A DNA stretch of 64,000 nt from Microbacterium festucae. Lineage in GTDB: Bacteria > Actinomycetota > Actinomycetes > Actinomycetales > Microbacteriaceae. A model generated the notes under the pieces. That model was given only the letters and a program-made list of their open reading frames with translations, was not told the origin of the DNA and ran no database searches. Within the stretch, counting starts at the first letter, position 1, and every line of letters starts with the position of its first letter. Shown here one piece after another: positions 24,301-31,854 of the stretch. The stretch spans positions 62,001 through 126,000 of the forward strand of contig NZ_JAOEFC010000003.1 of the NCBI RefSeq assembly GCF_025421715.1, written 5' to 3'. The position numbers and the translations under genes are program-made.

Positions 24301-25061
24301 GTGGCCGCGCGGTCGACGCCGACGATCTGCATCCGGCCGGTCAGCCACCCGCCGTCGAGGTGCGAGTGCAACCCGCTGAGGGCGCGCAGCAGCGTGGTCT
24401 TGCCCGACCCGGTGTCGCCGGTGAGCAGTGTCAGCGTGCCCGGAGCCAGCGCGAGGTCGTCGGCGCACACCGTCGCGGCGGAGCCTGCCGAGCCGAAGCC
24501 CGCCGCGGCCTGCTGCAGCACCACGGGGTGCGTGCAGTCGCCCTCGAGCCCCCGCCCCGCATACCCGCGCAGCTCGAGCGCGGCCGCGACCGCGGTGGCG
24601 CGCTCGATCGCCCGCTGCAGCACCGGCGCCAGCAGCCGCACCCCCGCGCGCTCGCCGCGCAGTCGGGCGGCCAGTCGCGCCGCGCGCACGGCATCCGCCA
24701 GCGACGGCAGCGTCGCCCACGCCACCGCCAGCGCCCGGGCGAGCCCGCGGAAGGGACCGGAGCGGGCCGCGCGCGAGAGCAGGCGCGCGATGTCGATCAC
24801 CGAGCTGAGCAGCCCGAACGCGAGGATGGTCAGCGCGATCGGCACCGCGCTGACCGCGGCCGTCCACAGCCCGTCGACCGTGGCCGGCCCCAGCAGCTCG
24901 ACGTGCGCGAACGGCGCGGGCAGGCGCCACAGGGGGAGGGGCAGCACCACCGCGCCGGCGCCGTCGGCGCCGTGGAAGAGCACCCGATAGACGACCCGGA
25001 CGGCGATGAAGGCCGCGGCGAGAACCGCCGCGGCCTTCATCGGTCCGGATCGGAACCTCAC
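21360..25061 (-). CDS. Single-chain ECF-type transporter: EcfT, two ATPases and S component fused
   Basis: A protein of 1233 residues that contains a whole energy-coupling-factor importer. Residues 1-185 are a T subunit ending in the coupling helix region (RLAARLRGERAG, ALELRGYAGRG). Residues about 195-400 are ATPase 1 (Walker A GDTGSGKTT, signature LSAGE, LLLVDEP). Residues about 505-720 are ATPase 2 (GPNGAGKSS, LSAGQ, LLVDEPTRGLD). Residues about 975-1233 are a six-span S component (FQMFACGWVGAGAGLLP). The linkers are repeat DNA read in frame: a Gly/His/Ala array (400-490), two 27-residue family C palindromes (764-790 and 848-874) and three 22-residue units (about 881-946). GTG at 25061 overlaps the lipoprotein stop (GTGA). 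The substrate is unknown; cobalamin is a guess. Confidence 0.85.
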   Translation of the reverse strand: MRFRSGPMKAAAVLAAAFIAVRVVYRVLFHGADGAGAVVLPLPLWRLPAPFAHVELLGPATVDGLWTAAVSAVPIALTILAFGLLSSVIDIARLLSRAARSGPFRGLARALAVAWATLPSLADAVRAARLAARLRGERAGVRLLAPVLQRAIERATAVAAALELRGYAGRGLEGDCTHPVVLQQAAAGFGSAGSAATVCADDLALAPGTLTLLTGDTGSGKTTLLRALSGLHSHLDGGWLTGRMQIVGVDRAATPPRDTARTVGVVLQHPREGFATARVDDEIALALELRGVAAVIRTARVAEVAGRLGITALLGRDLRGLSAGEATLVAIAAAVVDHPILLLVDEPLADLDRQARARIVAALDALAHTAGVCVVVAEHRADAFAGIADGLLRVADGRVAPAGLGHGGLKPGELPPGGLGHGALGHGAAAHGAVAPGAVAPVGLPSGGLAPGGLPSGGLGHGAAAHGAVAPGGLPSGGLGHGAAAHGGDPSDATRTRSSRSAPGAEPAVLDRAGITVRHGAHVAVRDAAVTLFPREIVALTGPNGAGKSSLLIALATGERTAALVPDASDDLFVRDTVRAECRRADRRAARDHRVTGDHGPGAARAAGSRAAGSTAGRFAGLLGLAPADATFTRLLDTHPRDLSAGQRRCLAIALQTARHPAVLLVDEPTRGLDPAARALVANALVAQADAGAAVLIATHDAAFVSSIVDRVLPLAAGSLSPSHPVPDAPAIAPSHPVPDAPAVAPSGAGTAAPTGLPPADLRTIGRIGGADEHSCGRPGDCCPTGPTDGPAAAPTTTDVPAVTDAPDGAVTADSLDTSDAPDAPPVEPETPPSERRGATRPHVLFHTIRRIGGAGGHSRDRRDDSRPTGPTDGSGDALHAAAPPAHRADAQVPAAPGRTPDAAAPPAHRPDALVPATPGRTPHAAAPPAHRPDAQVPPAPGRTPNPDTSHRPTPGAAHRPAPDASHRPTPTAPRWRTAALVAANVAALAAFCWPLVASAVPAQAQAAVPYIALAIAPLAVLVVLAALDTSVRSAHTLAHLAVLAALGAAVRIASTGVGGVEALFVLLILAGRAFGPRFGLLLGAASIAVSAVLWGGVGPWLPFQMFACGWVGAGAGLLPRRVRGAGEIAMLCVYGIAASYLFGLLMNLWFWPFAVGGQASISYVAGAPLAQNVGSFLVYSLVTSTAGWDTLRAITTVIGVLVLGRVALSSLRRARPVAAPLTTSAPLARVTT
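21370..21375 (-). promoter_or_regulatory. -10 box TAGAGT, leaderless promoter of the acetyltransferase-methyltransferase gene
   Basis: On the minus strand TAGAGT ends 6 nt before the ATG at 21363. Confidence 0.6.
22231..22428. repeat. 66-bp tandem repeat, three units, inside the ECF gene
   Basis: Three copies start at 22231, 22297 and 22363. 66 bp is 22 codons, read as APPAHRPDAQVPAAPGRT-type units in the linker before the S component. Confidence 0.92.
22440..22520. repeat. Palindromic repeat family C, copy 2 (81 bp, inside coding sequence)
   Basis: Same length and arm sequence as the intergenic copies. On the minus strand it is read as 27 residues beginning TIRRIGGAGG and ending RPTGPTDG (residues 848-874 of the ECF protein). 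Confidence 0.93.
22692..22772. repeat. Palindromic repeat family C, copy 3 (81 bp, inside coding sequence)
   Basis: Read in the same frame as copy 2: begins TIGRIGGADE and ends CPTGPTDG (residues 764-790 of the ECF protein). Confidence 0.93.
23600..23860. repeat. 60-bp-period repeat in the linker between the two ECF ATPase domains
   Basis: Segments containing CCCCCCGGACGGCAGCCCTC recur at a 60-bp spacing and then in shorter, shuffled units. They are read in the minus frame as GLPSGGLGHGAAAHGAVAPG-like repeats. Confidence 0.8.
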
Positions 25062-25609
25062 GGGGCGGCCGGCGCCCCATCGAGGGTGAACAGCAGCTCG
25101 ACGCTGTCGCCGGGGGCGACCTGTTGGGTCGCGAGGCCCTCCTGGGCGTAGTCCCAGTCGCCGCCGGCGGGCTTGACCCACAGCGACCAGTAGGCGAACG
25201 CGGCGGGCATCGCCTCGCAGGCCTCCACGTAGGCGGGGTCTTCGGTCGAGCCGACCGGCTCGGTCGCCGACGGCAGACCGTCGACACGGCACACGACCTG
25301 GTCGCCGTACTCGGTCGTGCCCTCGGTCTCGAAGCCGGCGGTGGTGAACGCGTCGCCGGCGGTGACGGCATCCGACGTCGCCAGGCAGTGCTCGGTCTTC
25401 TCGCCGCCCTCGAGCGCCGATGCGTCGACGACGAGCGTGACGCCCTCATCGTCGGTGCACGCGGCGTCGGTGACGACCGACGCCGCAGTCGTCGGCGACG
25501 GCGTGGTGGTGGCGGAGCCGGCGGGGGCCGCCGAACCGGAACAGGCGGACAGGCCGAAGGCGAGGGCCGCCGTGGCGGCGAGCGTCAGGATGCGGGAAGT
25601 CGTGGTCAC
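25058..25609 (-). CDS. Lipoprotein linked to the ECF transporter, function unknown
   Basis: A protein of 183 residues with a signal and lipobox (ILTLAATAALAFGLSACSG) and a Ser/Thr/Ala-rich spacer. The folded part has four cysteines and ends in AYWSLWVKPAGGDWDYAQEG followed by a GDSVELLF segment, a pattern reminiscent of the surface ligand-binding domains (DUF4430-like) often encoded beside actinobacterial ECF transporters. Its stop overlaps the start of the ECF gene (GTGA), so it is likely a substrate-capturing partner of that transporter. The start is GTG with TAGCCT 7 nt before it. The binding role is inferred. Confidence 0.75.
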   Translation of the reverse strand: MTTTSRILTLAATAALAFGLSACSGSAAPAGSATTTPSPTTAASVVTDAACTDDEGVTLVVDASALEGGEKTEHCLATSDAVTAGDAFTTAGFETEGTTEYGDQVVCRVDGLPSATEPVGSTEDPAYVEACEAMPAAFAYWSLWVKPAGGDWDYAQEGLATQQVAPGDSVELLFTLDGAPAAP

Positions 25610-25616
25610 GCGTCCC

Positions 25617-25622
25617 AGGCTA
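25617..25622 (-). promoter_or_regulatory. -10 box TAGCCT of the lipoprotein-ECF operon
   Basis: On the minus strand TAGCCT ends 7 nt before the GTG at 25609. This leaves no leader for a riboswitch. Confidence 0.55.
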
Positions 25623-25662
25623 GAGGCAGGCCCGAGCCCCCCGTGCGCGTGTGACGCCCGCG

Positions 25663-25668
25663 TAGGCT
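25663..25668 (+). promoter_or_regulatory. -10 box TAGGCT of menB, leaderless arrangement
   Basis: TAGGCT ends 6 nt before the GTG at 25675. It is divergent from the lipoprotein promoter 41 bp away. Confidence 0.65.
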
Positions 25669-25674
25669 GGGCGG

Positions 25675-26577
<903 letters not shown>

Positions 26578-26585
26578 GGCCGACG

Positions 26586-27704
26586 ATGCACGCCACCGAG
26601 GTGCTGCGCGGACTGCGCGCCGTCATCGACGGAGCCGGGCCCGCGCTGCGACTGGGCGCCTCCGACGACGACGCGCCGCTGCCGGTGCCGCCCGGCACCG
26701 CCGTTGTTGTGACCACCTCGGGCTCGACCGGCTACCCCAAGAGCGTCGTGCTGAGCCGGTCGGCGCTCATCGCGAGCGTGACCGCCACCGCCGAGCGCAT
26801 CGGAGAGGGGCGGTGGCTGCTGGCGCTGCCGGCCACCTACATCGCCGGCGTGCAGGTGCTGGTGCGGAGCCTCATGGCCGGGCACGAGCCGGCGCTGCTG
26901 TCGGGCTCGTTCACCGCGGGCGGCTTCGCCGCGCTCGCCGCGACCATGCGCTCGCGCATCGGCGACACCGCCGTGCCCACCTACACCTCCCTCGTGCCGG
27001 CGCAGATGCAGACCCTGCTCGACGCCGAAGACGCCGGCACCGACACCGGGTTGGCCGGCTTCGCCGCCGTGCTCGTCGGTGGGCAGGCCCTTCCGCCTGC
27101 CCTCGCCGAACGCGCCGCCGCCGCGGGCGTGCGCATCGTGCGCACCTACGGATCGAGCGAGACCGCCGGCGGATGCGTGTACGACGGCGTGCCGCTGCCC
27201 GGAGTGCGCGTGCGCATCGCCGACGGCGAGGTGCAGCTGACGGGGCCGATGCTCGCCGACGGCTATCTGGGCGATTCCGAGCGCACCGCCGCCGCGTTCG
27301 TGCCCGATGCCGACGGCATCCGCTGGTATCGCACCGGCGACGCGGGAGTGCTGGATGACGGGGTGCTGCGGGTGACCGGGCGCCGCGACAACGTGATCGT
27401 CTCGGGCGGCGTCAACATCTCCCTCGACCGGGTGGAGCAGGCCGTGCGGGCGCTGCCCGGCCTGGCCGGCGCCGTCGTGGTGCCCGTGCCCGACGAGCGG
27501 TGGGGGGAGGCGTCGGTGGTGGCCCTGGATGCCGCCGCGCGCGCCGCGCACACCGACCCGCTCGCACTGGTTCGCGAGGCCGTCGGAGCCGAGCTCGGCG
27601 CACCCGCCCGCCCTCGTGCGGTGCTGCCGGTGGACGTGATCCCGGTGCTCCCCAACGGCAAGCCCGACCGCGTCGCCCTGCGCGCCCTCGCCCTCCGGGC
27701 CTGA
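26586..27704 (+). CDS. menE: o-Succinylbenzoate-CoA ligase
   Basis: An AMP-forming ligase of 372 residues, short as usual for actinobacterial MenE because the N-terminal domain is reduced. The phosphate-binding loop is VVTTSGSTGYPKSVVLS, the adenine-binding segment RTYGSSETAGGCVYDG, the ribose aspartate YRTGDAG, and the hinge/C-terminal domain GRRDNVIVSGGVNI with the final catalytic lysine in VLPNGKPDR. It makes o-succinylbenzoyl-CoA, the substrate of MenB encoded just upstream. The ATG at 26586 begins 8 bp after menB. Confidence 0.95.
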   Translation: MHATEVLRGLRAVIDGAGPALRLGASDDDAPLPVPPGTAVVVTTSGSTGYPKSVVLSRSALIASVTATAERIGEGRWLLALPATYIAGVQVLVRSLMAGHEPALLSGSFTAGGFAALAATMRSRIGDTAVPTYTSLVPAQMQTLLDAEDAGTDTGLAGFAAVLVGGQALPPALAERAAAAGVRIVRTYGSSETAGGCVYDGVPLPGVRVRIADGEVQLTGPMLADGYLGDSERTAAAFVPDADGIRWYRTGDAGVLDDGVLRVTGRRDNVIVSGGVNISLDRVEQAVRALPGLAGAVVVPVPDERWGEASVVALDAAARAAHTDPLALVREAVGAELGAPARPRAVLPVDVIPVLPNGKPDRVALRALALRA

Positions 27705-27741
27705 GCTTCGGCGGGTCGGGGCTCCGGGGCTCCGGGGCCGC

Positions 27742-27822
27742 ACCATCCGTCGGATCGGTGGGGCTGGTGGTTGCTCCTATGGCTGCGGACGCTACTTCTG
27801 CCCCACGGTCCCGACGGATGGT
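27742..27822. repeat. Palindromic repeat family C, copy 4 (81 bp)
   Basis: Arms as in copy 1. The centre (GTGGTTGCTCCTATGGCTGC region) is nearly identical to copy 5 and unlike the coding copies. Confidence 0.93.
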
Positions 27823-27935
27823 GCGCCGCCGGGGCCCGGGCGGGTGGGCGGGCGGTGGCTGGTGGTCCGACCCCGGGTGGGCCGGGTACGCCGCCCGACC
27901 GGGCTCGCGGCGCCCGCCTCCGAAGCGCCGGGCGA

Positions 27936-28016
27936 ACCATCCGTCGGACCGGTGGGGCTGGTGGTTGCTCCTGTGGCCGCGGACGCTACTTCCGCTCCAC
28001 GGACCCGACCGATGGT
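27936..28016. repeat. Palindromic repeat family C, copy 5 (81 bp)
   Basis: 81 bp as in the others. Its centre differs from copy 4 at only a few bases, indicating a recent local duplication. Confidence 0.93.
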
Positions 28017-28176
28017 GCGGTGGCTGCGCCATCGAGTCCCACCGACCCACCGACCCACCGCCCCACCGGCCCACCGCCCGCCCGACCCACCGCCCCGCCC
28101 GCCGCCCGCCCCATCGGCCCACCGCCCCACCGCGCCCACGGGGGCGGGGGCGGCGGGCGGGGGCGGCGCGCGGATC

Positions 28177-28182
28177 TAGGAT
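28177..28182 (+). promoter_or_regulatory. Possible -10 box TAGGAT of menA
   Basis: TAGGAT ends 8 nt before the GTG start, slightly longer than in the other leaderless candidates. Confidence 0.5.
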
Positions 28183-28190
28183 GAACCTTC

Positions 28191-29162
28191 GTGGCAGGAC
28201 GCACGAAGAAGAAGCACGGGCCGAAGAAGCAGCGGCATCACGGCAACCCGCAGAAGGCGCACGAGTCGCAAGACCCCAGCCGGGTCGAGCCGGCGACCCT
28301 GGGTGACTGGATCGGCGCGGCGCGCCTGCGCACCCTGCCGCTGGCGATCACGCCCATCCTCATCGGCACCGGCGCGGCCCTGATCGTCGAGGGCCCGTTC
28401 CACTGGGTCATCGCCCTCTGCTGCCTCATCGTCGCCCTGGCGCTGCAGATCGGCGTCAACTACGCCAACGACTATAGCGACGGCATCCGCGGCACCGACG
28501 ACCACCGCGTGGGCCCCGCCCGCCTCACCGCGTCGCGCAAGGCGTCGCCGCGCGCCGTGCTCGCGGTGGCCCTGGCGTTCTTCGGCATCGCGGCCGTCAC
28601 GGGCCTGGCGATCGTCGTGCGCACCGGGCACTGGTGGATGCTGGCCGTCGGGGCGGTGTGCATCGTCGCGGCCTGGTTCTACACGGGCGGCAAGCGCCCC
28701 TACGGCTATTACGGCTTCGGCGAGGTCGTGGTGTTCGTCTTCTTCGGGCTTGTCGCCACCGTCGGCACCACGTTCGTGCAGGTCGGGTTCGTGCCCGACG
28801 AGGCGTGGGTGGGCGGTGTCGCGGCGGGCATGTTCGCGTGCGCCGTGCTCGTGGCCAACAACCTGCGCGACATCGACCAGGACCGCGTCGCGGGCAAGCG
28901 CACGCTGACGGTGCTGATCGGCCGCCGCTGGTCGCAGATCCTGTTCACCGTGCTCGTGACGGCGCCCTTCGCCCTGGTGCTGCTGCTGGCGCCGTTCTAC
29001 CCGATCGCCTGGCTGGTGCTGCTGGGGCTCATCCCCGCCGCGGCGGCGGTGCTGATCGTGTGGACCTACCGGCTGCCGCGCGAACTGGTCGTCGCCCTGT
29101 CGGTGACCTCGCTCACCTCGGTCGCCTACGGCGCGCTGCTGTTCTGGGCGTTCGCGGGCTGA
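28191..29162 (+). CDS. menA: 1,4-Dihydroxy-2-naphthoate polyprenyltransferase
   Basis: A UbiA-superfamily membrane prenyltransferase of 323 residues with about nine spans. The first aspartate-rich motif is NYANDYSDGIRGTDD and the second NNLRDIDQDRVAGKRTL; both bind the Mg-diphosphate of the prenyl donor. It attaches the side chain made by the polyprenyl synthase at 36.5 kb and yields demethylmenaquinone for MenG. The cytoplasmic N terminus is strongly basic (GRTKKKHGPKKQRHHGN). GTG at 28191 is chosen from TAGGAT 8 nt upstream and the family alignment. Confidence 0.95.
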   Translation: MAGRTKKKHGPKKQRHHGNPQKAHESQDPSRVEPATLGDWIGAARLRTLPLAITPILIGTGAALIVEGPFHWVIALCCLIVALALQIGVNYANDYSDGIRGTDDHRVGPARLTASRKASPRAVLAVALAFFGIAAVTGLAIVVRTGHWWMLAVGAVCIVAAWFYTGGKRPYGYYGFGEVVVFVFFGLVATVGTTFVQVGFVPDEAWVGGVAAGMFACAVLVANNLRDIDQDRVAGKRTLTVLIGRRWSQILFTVLVTAPFALVLLLAPFYPIAWLVLLGLIPAAAAVLIVWTYRLPRELVVALSVTSLTSVAYGALLFWAFAG

Positions 29163-29199
29163 CCGCGACCCACGCCCACCAGACCGCGTCGGCGGGCGA

Positions 29200-29460
29200 T
29201 CAGGCGTCTTCGGCGGCGGCGTCGTCTTCGGCGACGGTGCGGCGGGTGCGTGCCGCGCGGCGCTCTTCGAGGTCGCCGGCCATCTCTTCGCGCGGGCGGC
29301 GCAGCAGCAGCATCGACAGGCTCAGTCCGATGAGGGCGGCGAAGATCGCCGCCAGCCAGTAGTACTCGCGCAGGATCGGGAACAGCATCATGATCCCGAA
29401 CGGCACGAGGAAGGCGAGCAGACGCAGCACCGTGAACACGGCGGTCGAACGGATGCGCAT
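29200..29460 (-). CDS. Small membrane protein, DUF4229 type
   Basis: A protein of 86 residues with two spans (VLRLLAFLVPFGIMMLFPIL and YYWLAAIFAALIGLSLSMLLL), then an acidic/basic tail (RRPREEMAGDLEERRAARTRR). This is the layout of the actinobacterial DUF4229 family, often found beside menaquinone genes; the function is unknown. Two ATG codons are adjacent; the one at 29460 is preferred because TAGACT then lies 6 nt upstream, as at other leaderless genes here. Confidence 0.78.
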   Translation of the reverse strand: MRIRSTAVFTVLRLLAFLVPFGIMMLFPILREYYWLAAIFAALIGLSLSMLLLRRPREEMAGDLEERRAARTRRTVAEDDAAAEDA

Positions 29461-29466
29461 CATTCC

Positions 29467-29472
29467 AGTCTA
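29467..29472 (-). promoter_or_regulatory. -10 box TAGACT of the DUF4229 gene
   Basis: On the minus strand TAGACT ends 6 nt before the ATG at 29460. This spacing decides between two adjacent start codons. Confidence 0.6.
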
Positions 29473-29483
29473 GGCGGGCTCTC

Positions 29484-29588
29484 GGATGCCGTTCCCGCGC
29501 ACCCCCGCGCGCCCGGCGGATGCCGTTCCCGCGCACCCCCGCGCGCCTGGCAGGCCCCGTTCCGCGCACCCCCGCGCCTGGCAGGCCC
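29484..29588. repeat. Short direct repeats of 32-37 bp, three units
   Basis: Units built on CCGTTCCCGCGCACCCCCGC (third unit with one C less) lie in the divergent gap between the DUF4229 and PLDc_N genes. Confidence 0.75.
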
Positions 29589-29598
29589 GCAGCGCGCC

Positions 29599-29604
29599 TA
29601 GGAT
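29599..29604 (+). promoter_or_regulatory. -10 box TAGGAT of the PLDc_N-menD operon
   Basis: TAGGAT ends 6 nt before the GTG at 29611. Confidence 0.6.
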
Positions 29605-29610
29605 GGAGCC

Positions 29611-29982
29611 GTGGCGCGTGTGTATCTCATCTTGGCGCTGCTGGCGATCACGTTCTGGGTCTACAGCATCGTCGACTGCGCGTTGCAGCCGCCCACCCGC
29701 CACCGCGGGGTGAGCAAGCCGGTGTGGGTGCTCATCGTCGTGCTGCTGCCGGTCGTCGGCGGCATCCTCTGGTTCGTCATCGGCCGCTCGTCGCGTCGGG
29801 TCGCGCCGGTCTACCGCGCCCCCGACGACGACCCCGACTTCCTCGGCACGATCGGCTCGGTCTCCGACCAGGACGAGCGCATCCGCCGCCTCGAGGAGGA
29901 GCTGGCCGCCCTCGACGCCGAAGACGAAGACCCGCGCACGCCTCCCGCGACCGGCGACGACGACCGGCCCACCCGCAGCTGA
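29611..29982 (+). CDS. PLDc_N-domain membrane protein, function unknown
   Basis: A protein of 123 residues. Two membrane spans (YLILALLAITFWVYSIVDCAL and KPVWVLIVVLLPVVGGILWFVIG) form the PLDc_N (phospholipase-nuclease N-terminal) domain, with the typical D-C between them. An acidic cytoplasmic tail follows with a short coiled-coil-like part (DERIRRLEEELAALDAEDED). Its stop overlaps the menD start (TGATG), so it is translated with menD and may act near the membrane-bound menaquinone enzymes; no catalytic residues are present. Confidence 0.85.
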   Translation: MARVYLILALLAITFWVYSIVDCALQPPTRHRGVSKPVWVLIVVLLPVVGGILWFVIGRSSRRVAPVYRAPDDDPDFLGTIGSVSDQDERIRRLEEELAALDAEDEDPRTPPATGDDDRPTRS

Positions 29983-31787
29983 TGTCGGCGACGCCTGATC
30001 CCGGGCGCGCGCCGGCGACCGACGCCGCGGCGGCGCTGCTGGGGCGCCTCGTCGAGCTGGGCGTGCGGCATCTGGTGGTGAGTCCCGGCTCGCGTTCGCA
30101 GGCGCTCGCACTGGTGGCCGCCGAGCTCGATGCCCGCGGGCTGGCGCGGGTGCACGTGCGCATCGACGAGCGCGTCGCCGCCTACACGGCGCTCGGCATC
30201 GGCCGCGAGACGGGGATGCCGGCGGCCCTCATCTGCACGTCGGGCACCGCCGCGGCCAACTACCTGCCCGCCGCCCTCGAAGCCCACCACTCCGGCGTGC
30301 CGCTGCTGCTGCTCACGGCCGATCGTCCGCCTGAGCTGCGCGGCGTCGGCGCGAACCAGACCACCCGCCAGCCCGGCATGTTCGCGCCGAACATGCGCCT
30401 GGAGGCCGACCTCCCCGTGCCCGACGAGGTCGATGCCGACGGCACCGGCGAGGCCTCGGGAATGCTGCGCACCGTCGCTGCGGATGCCGTGGCCGCCGCG
30501 CTGGGCGCCGGCACCCGCCCCGCCGGCCCGGTGCACGTCAACGTGCCGCTGCGCGAGCCGCTGGCGGGGGTGCTGCCGCCGTGGCTGGGCGCACCGGCGA
30601 CGGCGCTGACGGCGCCGGAGCCTTCGCTCGACGAGGTCGCCGACCCGCTCGTCGAGCCCGAGCCGTCGGGCGCGCTCTACCAGGGCGGCGGCGGCATCGG
30701 CGAGGCCGACGTCCCCGCCGACCCCGAGAGCGACCCCTTCGTGCTCGAGCGCGGCCCCCGCACGATCGTCGTCGCCGGGGCCGATGCCGGCCCGGCCGCC
30801 GAAGCGCTCGCCCACGCCGGCGGGTGGCCGCTGGTCGCCGAGATCGTCAGCGGCGCCCGCTTCGGCCGCAACATCGTGCACGGCTACCGTGCGCTGCTGT
30901 CCGACCCCGAGCTGGGCGGACGGGTCGAGCGTGCGGTCGTCTTCGGCCACCCGACCCTCAGCCGCGAGATCGTGCGGCTGCTCTCCCGCAGCGACGTCGA
31001 GGTGCTGGCGGTGCGCGGGCCGGGCGAGCCGCTCAACCTGAACGATGCGACCATCGCCGTCGATGAGGTCGTCGCCGCCGTCGGCCCCGCCGACCGCGAC
31101 TGGTTCGGCGACTGGATGCGCGCCTCGCGCGCGGCATCCGTCGATCTCAGCCCCGCCGCCCCCGACGGCGCGGGGCTCGCCTCCGCCGACCCGCAGGCGC
31201 GTCTCGGGGCGATCGCCGCCGAGCTCGGCGCGATCCGCGCACCGATCGACCGTGCTGCGCTCGTGGATGCCGTGTGGCGGGCGACCTGGCCGCACGACCG
31301 GCTGCTGTTCGCGTCGTCGCGCCTGGTGCGCGTGGCCGACGAGCTGCTCGGCGGCAAGAAGGTGCCGGTGCACTCCAACCGCGGGCTGGCCGGCATCGAC
31401 GGCACCGTGGCCACCGGCATGGGCATCGCGATCGCCAGCCAGGAGCGCGGCGCCCCCGGCGTCACGCGCGTGCTCATCGGCGACGTGGCCTTCCTGCACG
31501 ACGTCGGCGCCCTGCTGCTGCCGCCCGACGAGACGGCTCCGCGCATCCAGGTGATCGTCGGCAACGATCACGGCGGCACGATCTTCGACGGACTCGAGGT
31601 GGCGCAGGTCGCCCCGCCGGCCGCGATGGACCGCGTGCTGTACACCCCGCAGGCCGTGCAGCTGGAGCCGCTGGCCCGCGCCTACGGCTGGGAGTACGTC
31701 AGCGTCACCGGTCGCGCCGCCCTCGACCAGGCCCTCACCGGTCAGGTCGCCGGGCGCCAGCTCATCGAGGTCGTGCTCGACCGCTGA
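29982..31787 (+). CDS. menD: SEPHCHC synthase (MenD), thiamine diphosphate-dependent
   Basis: An enzyme of 601 residues that adds the 2-oxoglutarate-derived succinyl group to isochorismate. The N-terminal domain has VRHLVVSPGSRSQALAL, RIDERVAAYTALGIGRETG with the catalytic glutamate, and CTSGTAAANYLPAALEA. The C-terminal thiamine-diphosphate site shows SNRGLAGIDGTVATGMGIA, VLIGDVAFLHDVGALL and VGNDHGGTIFDGL. The length is slightly above average because of an acidic insert at about 215-250. The ATG at 29982 overlaps the preceding stop. Confidence 0.96.
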   Translation: MSATPDPGRAPATDAAAALLGRLVELGVRHLVVSPGSRSQALALVAAELDARGLARVHVRIDERVAAYTALGIGRETGMPAALICTSGTAAANYLPAALEAHHSGVPLLLLTADRPPELRGVGANQTTRQPGMFAPNMRLEADLPVPDEVDADGTGEASGMLRTVAADAVAAALGAGTRPAGPVHVNVPLREPLAGVLPPWLGAPATALTAPEPSLDEVADPLVEPEPSGALYQGGGGIGEADVPADPESDPFVLERGPRTIVVAGADAGPAAEALAHAGGWPLVAEIVSGARFGRNIVHGYRALLSDPELGGRVERAVVFGHPTLSREIVRLLSRSDVEVLAVRGPGEPLNLNDATIAVDEVVAAVGPADRDWFGDWMRASRAASVDLSPAAPDGAGLASADPQARLGAIAAELGAIRAPIDRAALVDAVWRATWPHDRLLFASSRLVRVADELLGGKKVPVHSNRGLAGIDGTVATGMGIAIASQERGAPGVTRVLIGDVAFLHDVGALLLPPDETAPRIQVIVGNDHGGTIFDGLEVAQVAPPAAMDRVLYTPQAVQLEPLARAYGWEYVSVTGRAALDQALTGQVAGRQLIEVVLDR

Positions 31788-31842
31788 GCCCGCGAGTCGC
31801 CCAGGGGCCGATCGACCTCTCGCCCGCGCGGCGCCGCGGCCC

Positions 31843-31848
31843 TAGAAT
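31843..31848 (+). promoter_or_regulatory. -10 box TAGAAT of the hydrolase-ppk2 operon
   Basis: TAGAAT ends 6 nt before the ATG at 31855. Confidence 0.65.
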
Positions 31849-31854
31849 CGGCGG

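Larger units (their letters stand above)
27705..28190. other. Intergenic region of 486 bp with two family C palindromes and a C-rich tract
   Basis: It holds two family C elements (27742-27822, 27936-28016) and then a roughly 120-base C-rich run built from CCCACCGA/CCCGCC units up to about 28140. Open frames crossing it on both strands are repeat artefacts. The menA promoter is at its end. Confidence 0.7.

Noticed and set aside
21942-25151. Open frame of over 1000 codons on the plus strand opposite the ECF gene
   Set aside because: Gly/Arg-rich shadow; the minus-strand frame has complete ATPase motifs in order.
13894-25609. Idea that the ECF gene is a misassembly or a frameshift fusion of separate genes
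   Set aside because: The frame is continuous, all motifs are in one frame, and each repeat inserted is a multiple of three; the coding solution is consistent, though strain comparison would be decisive.
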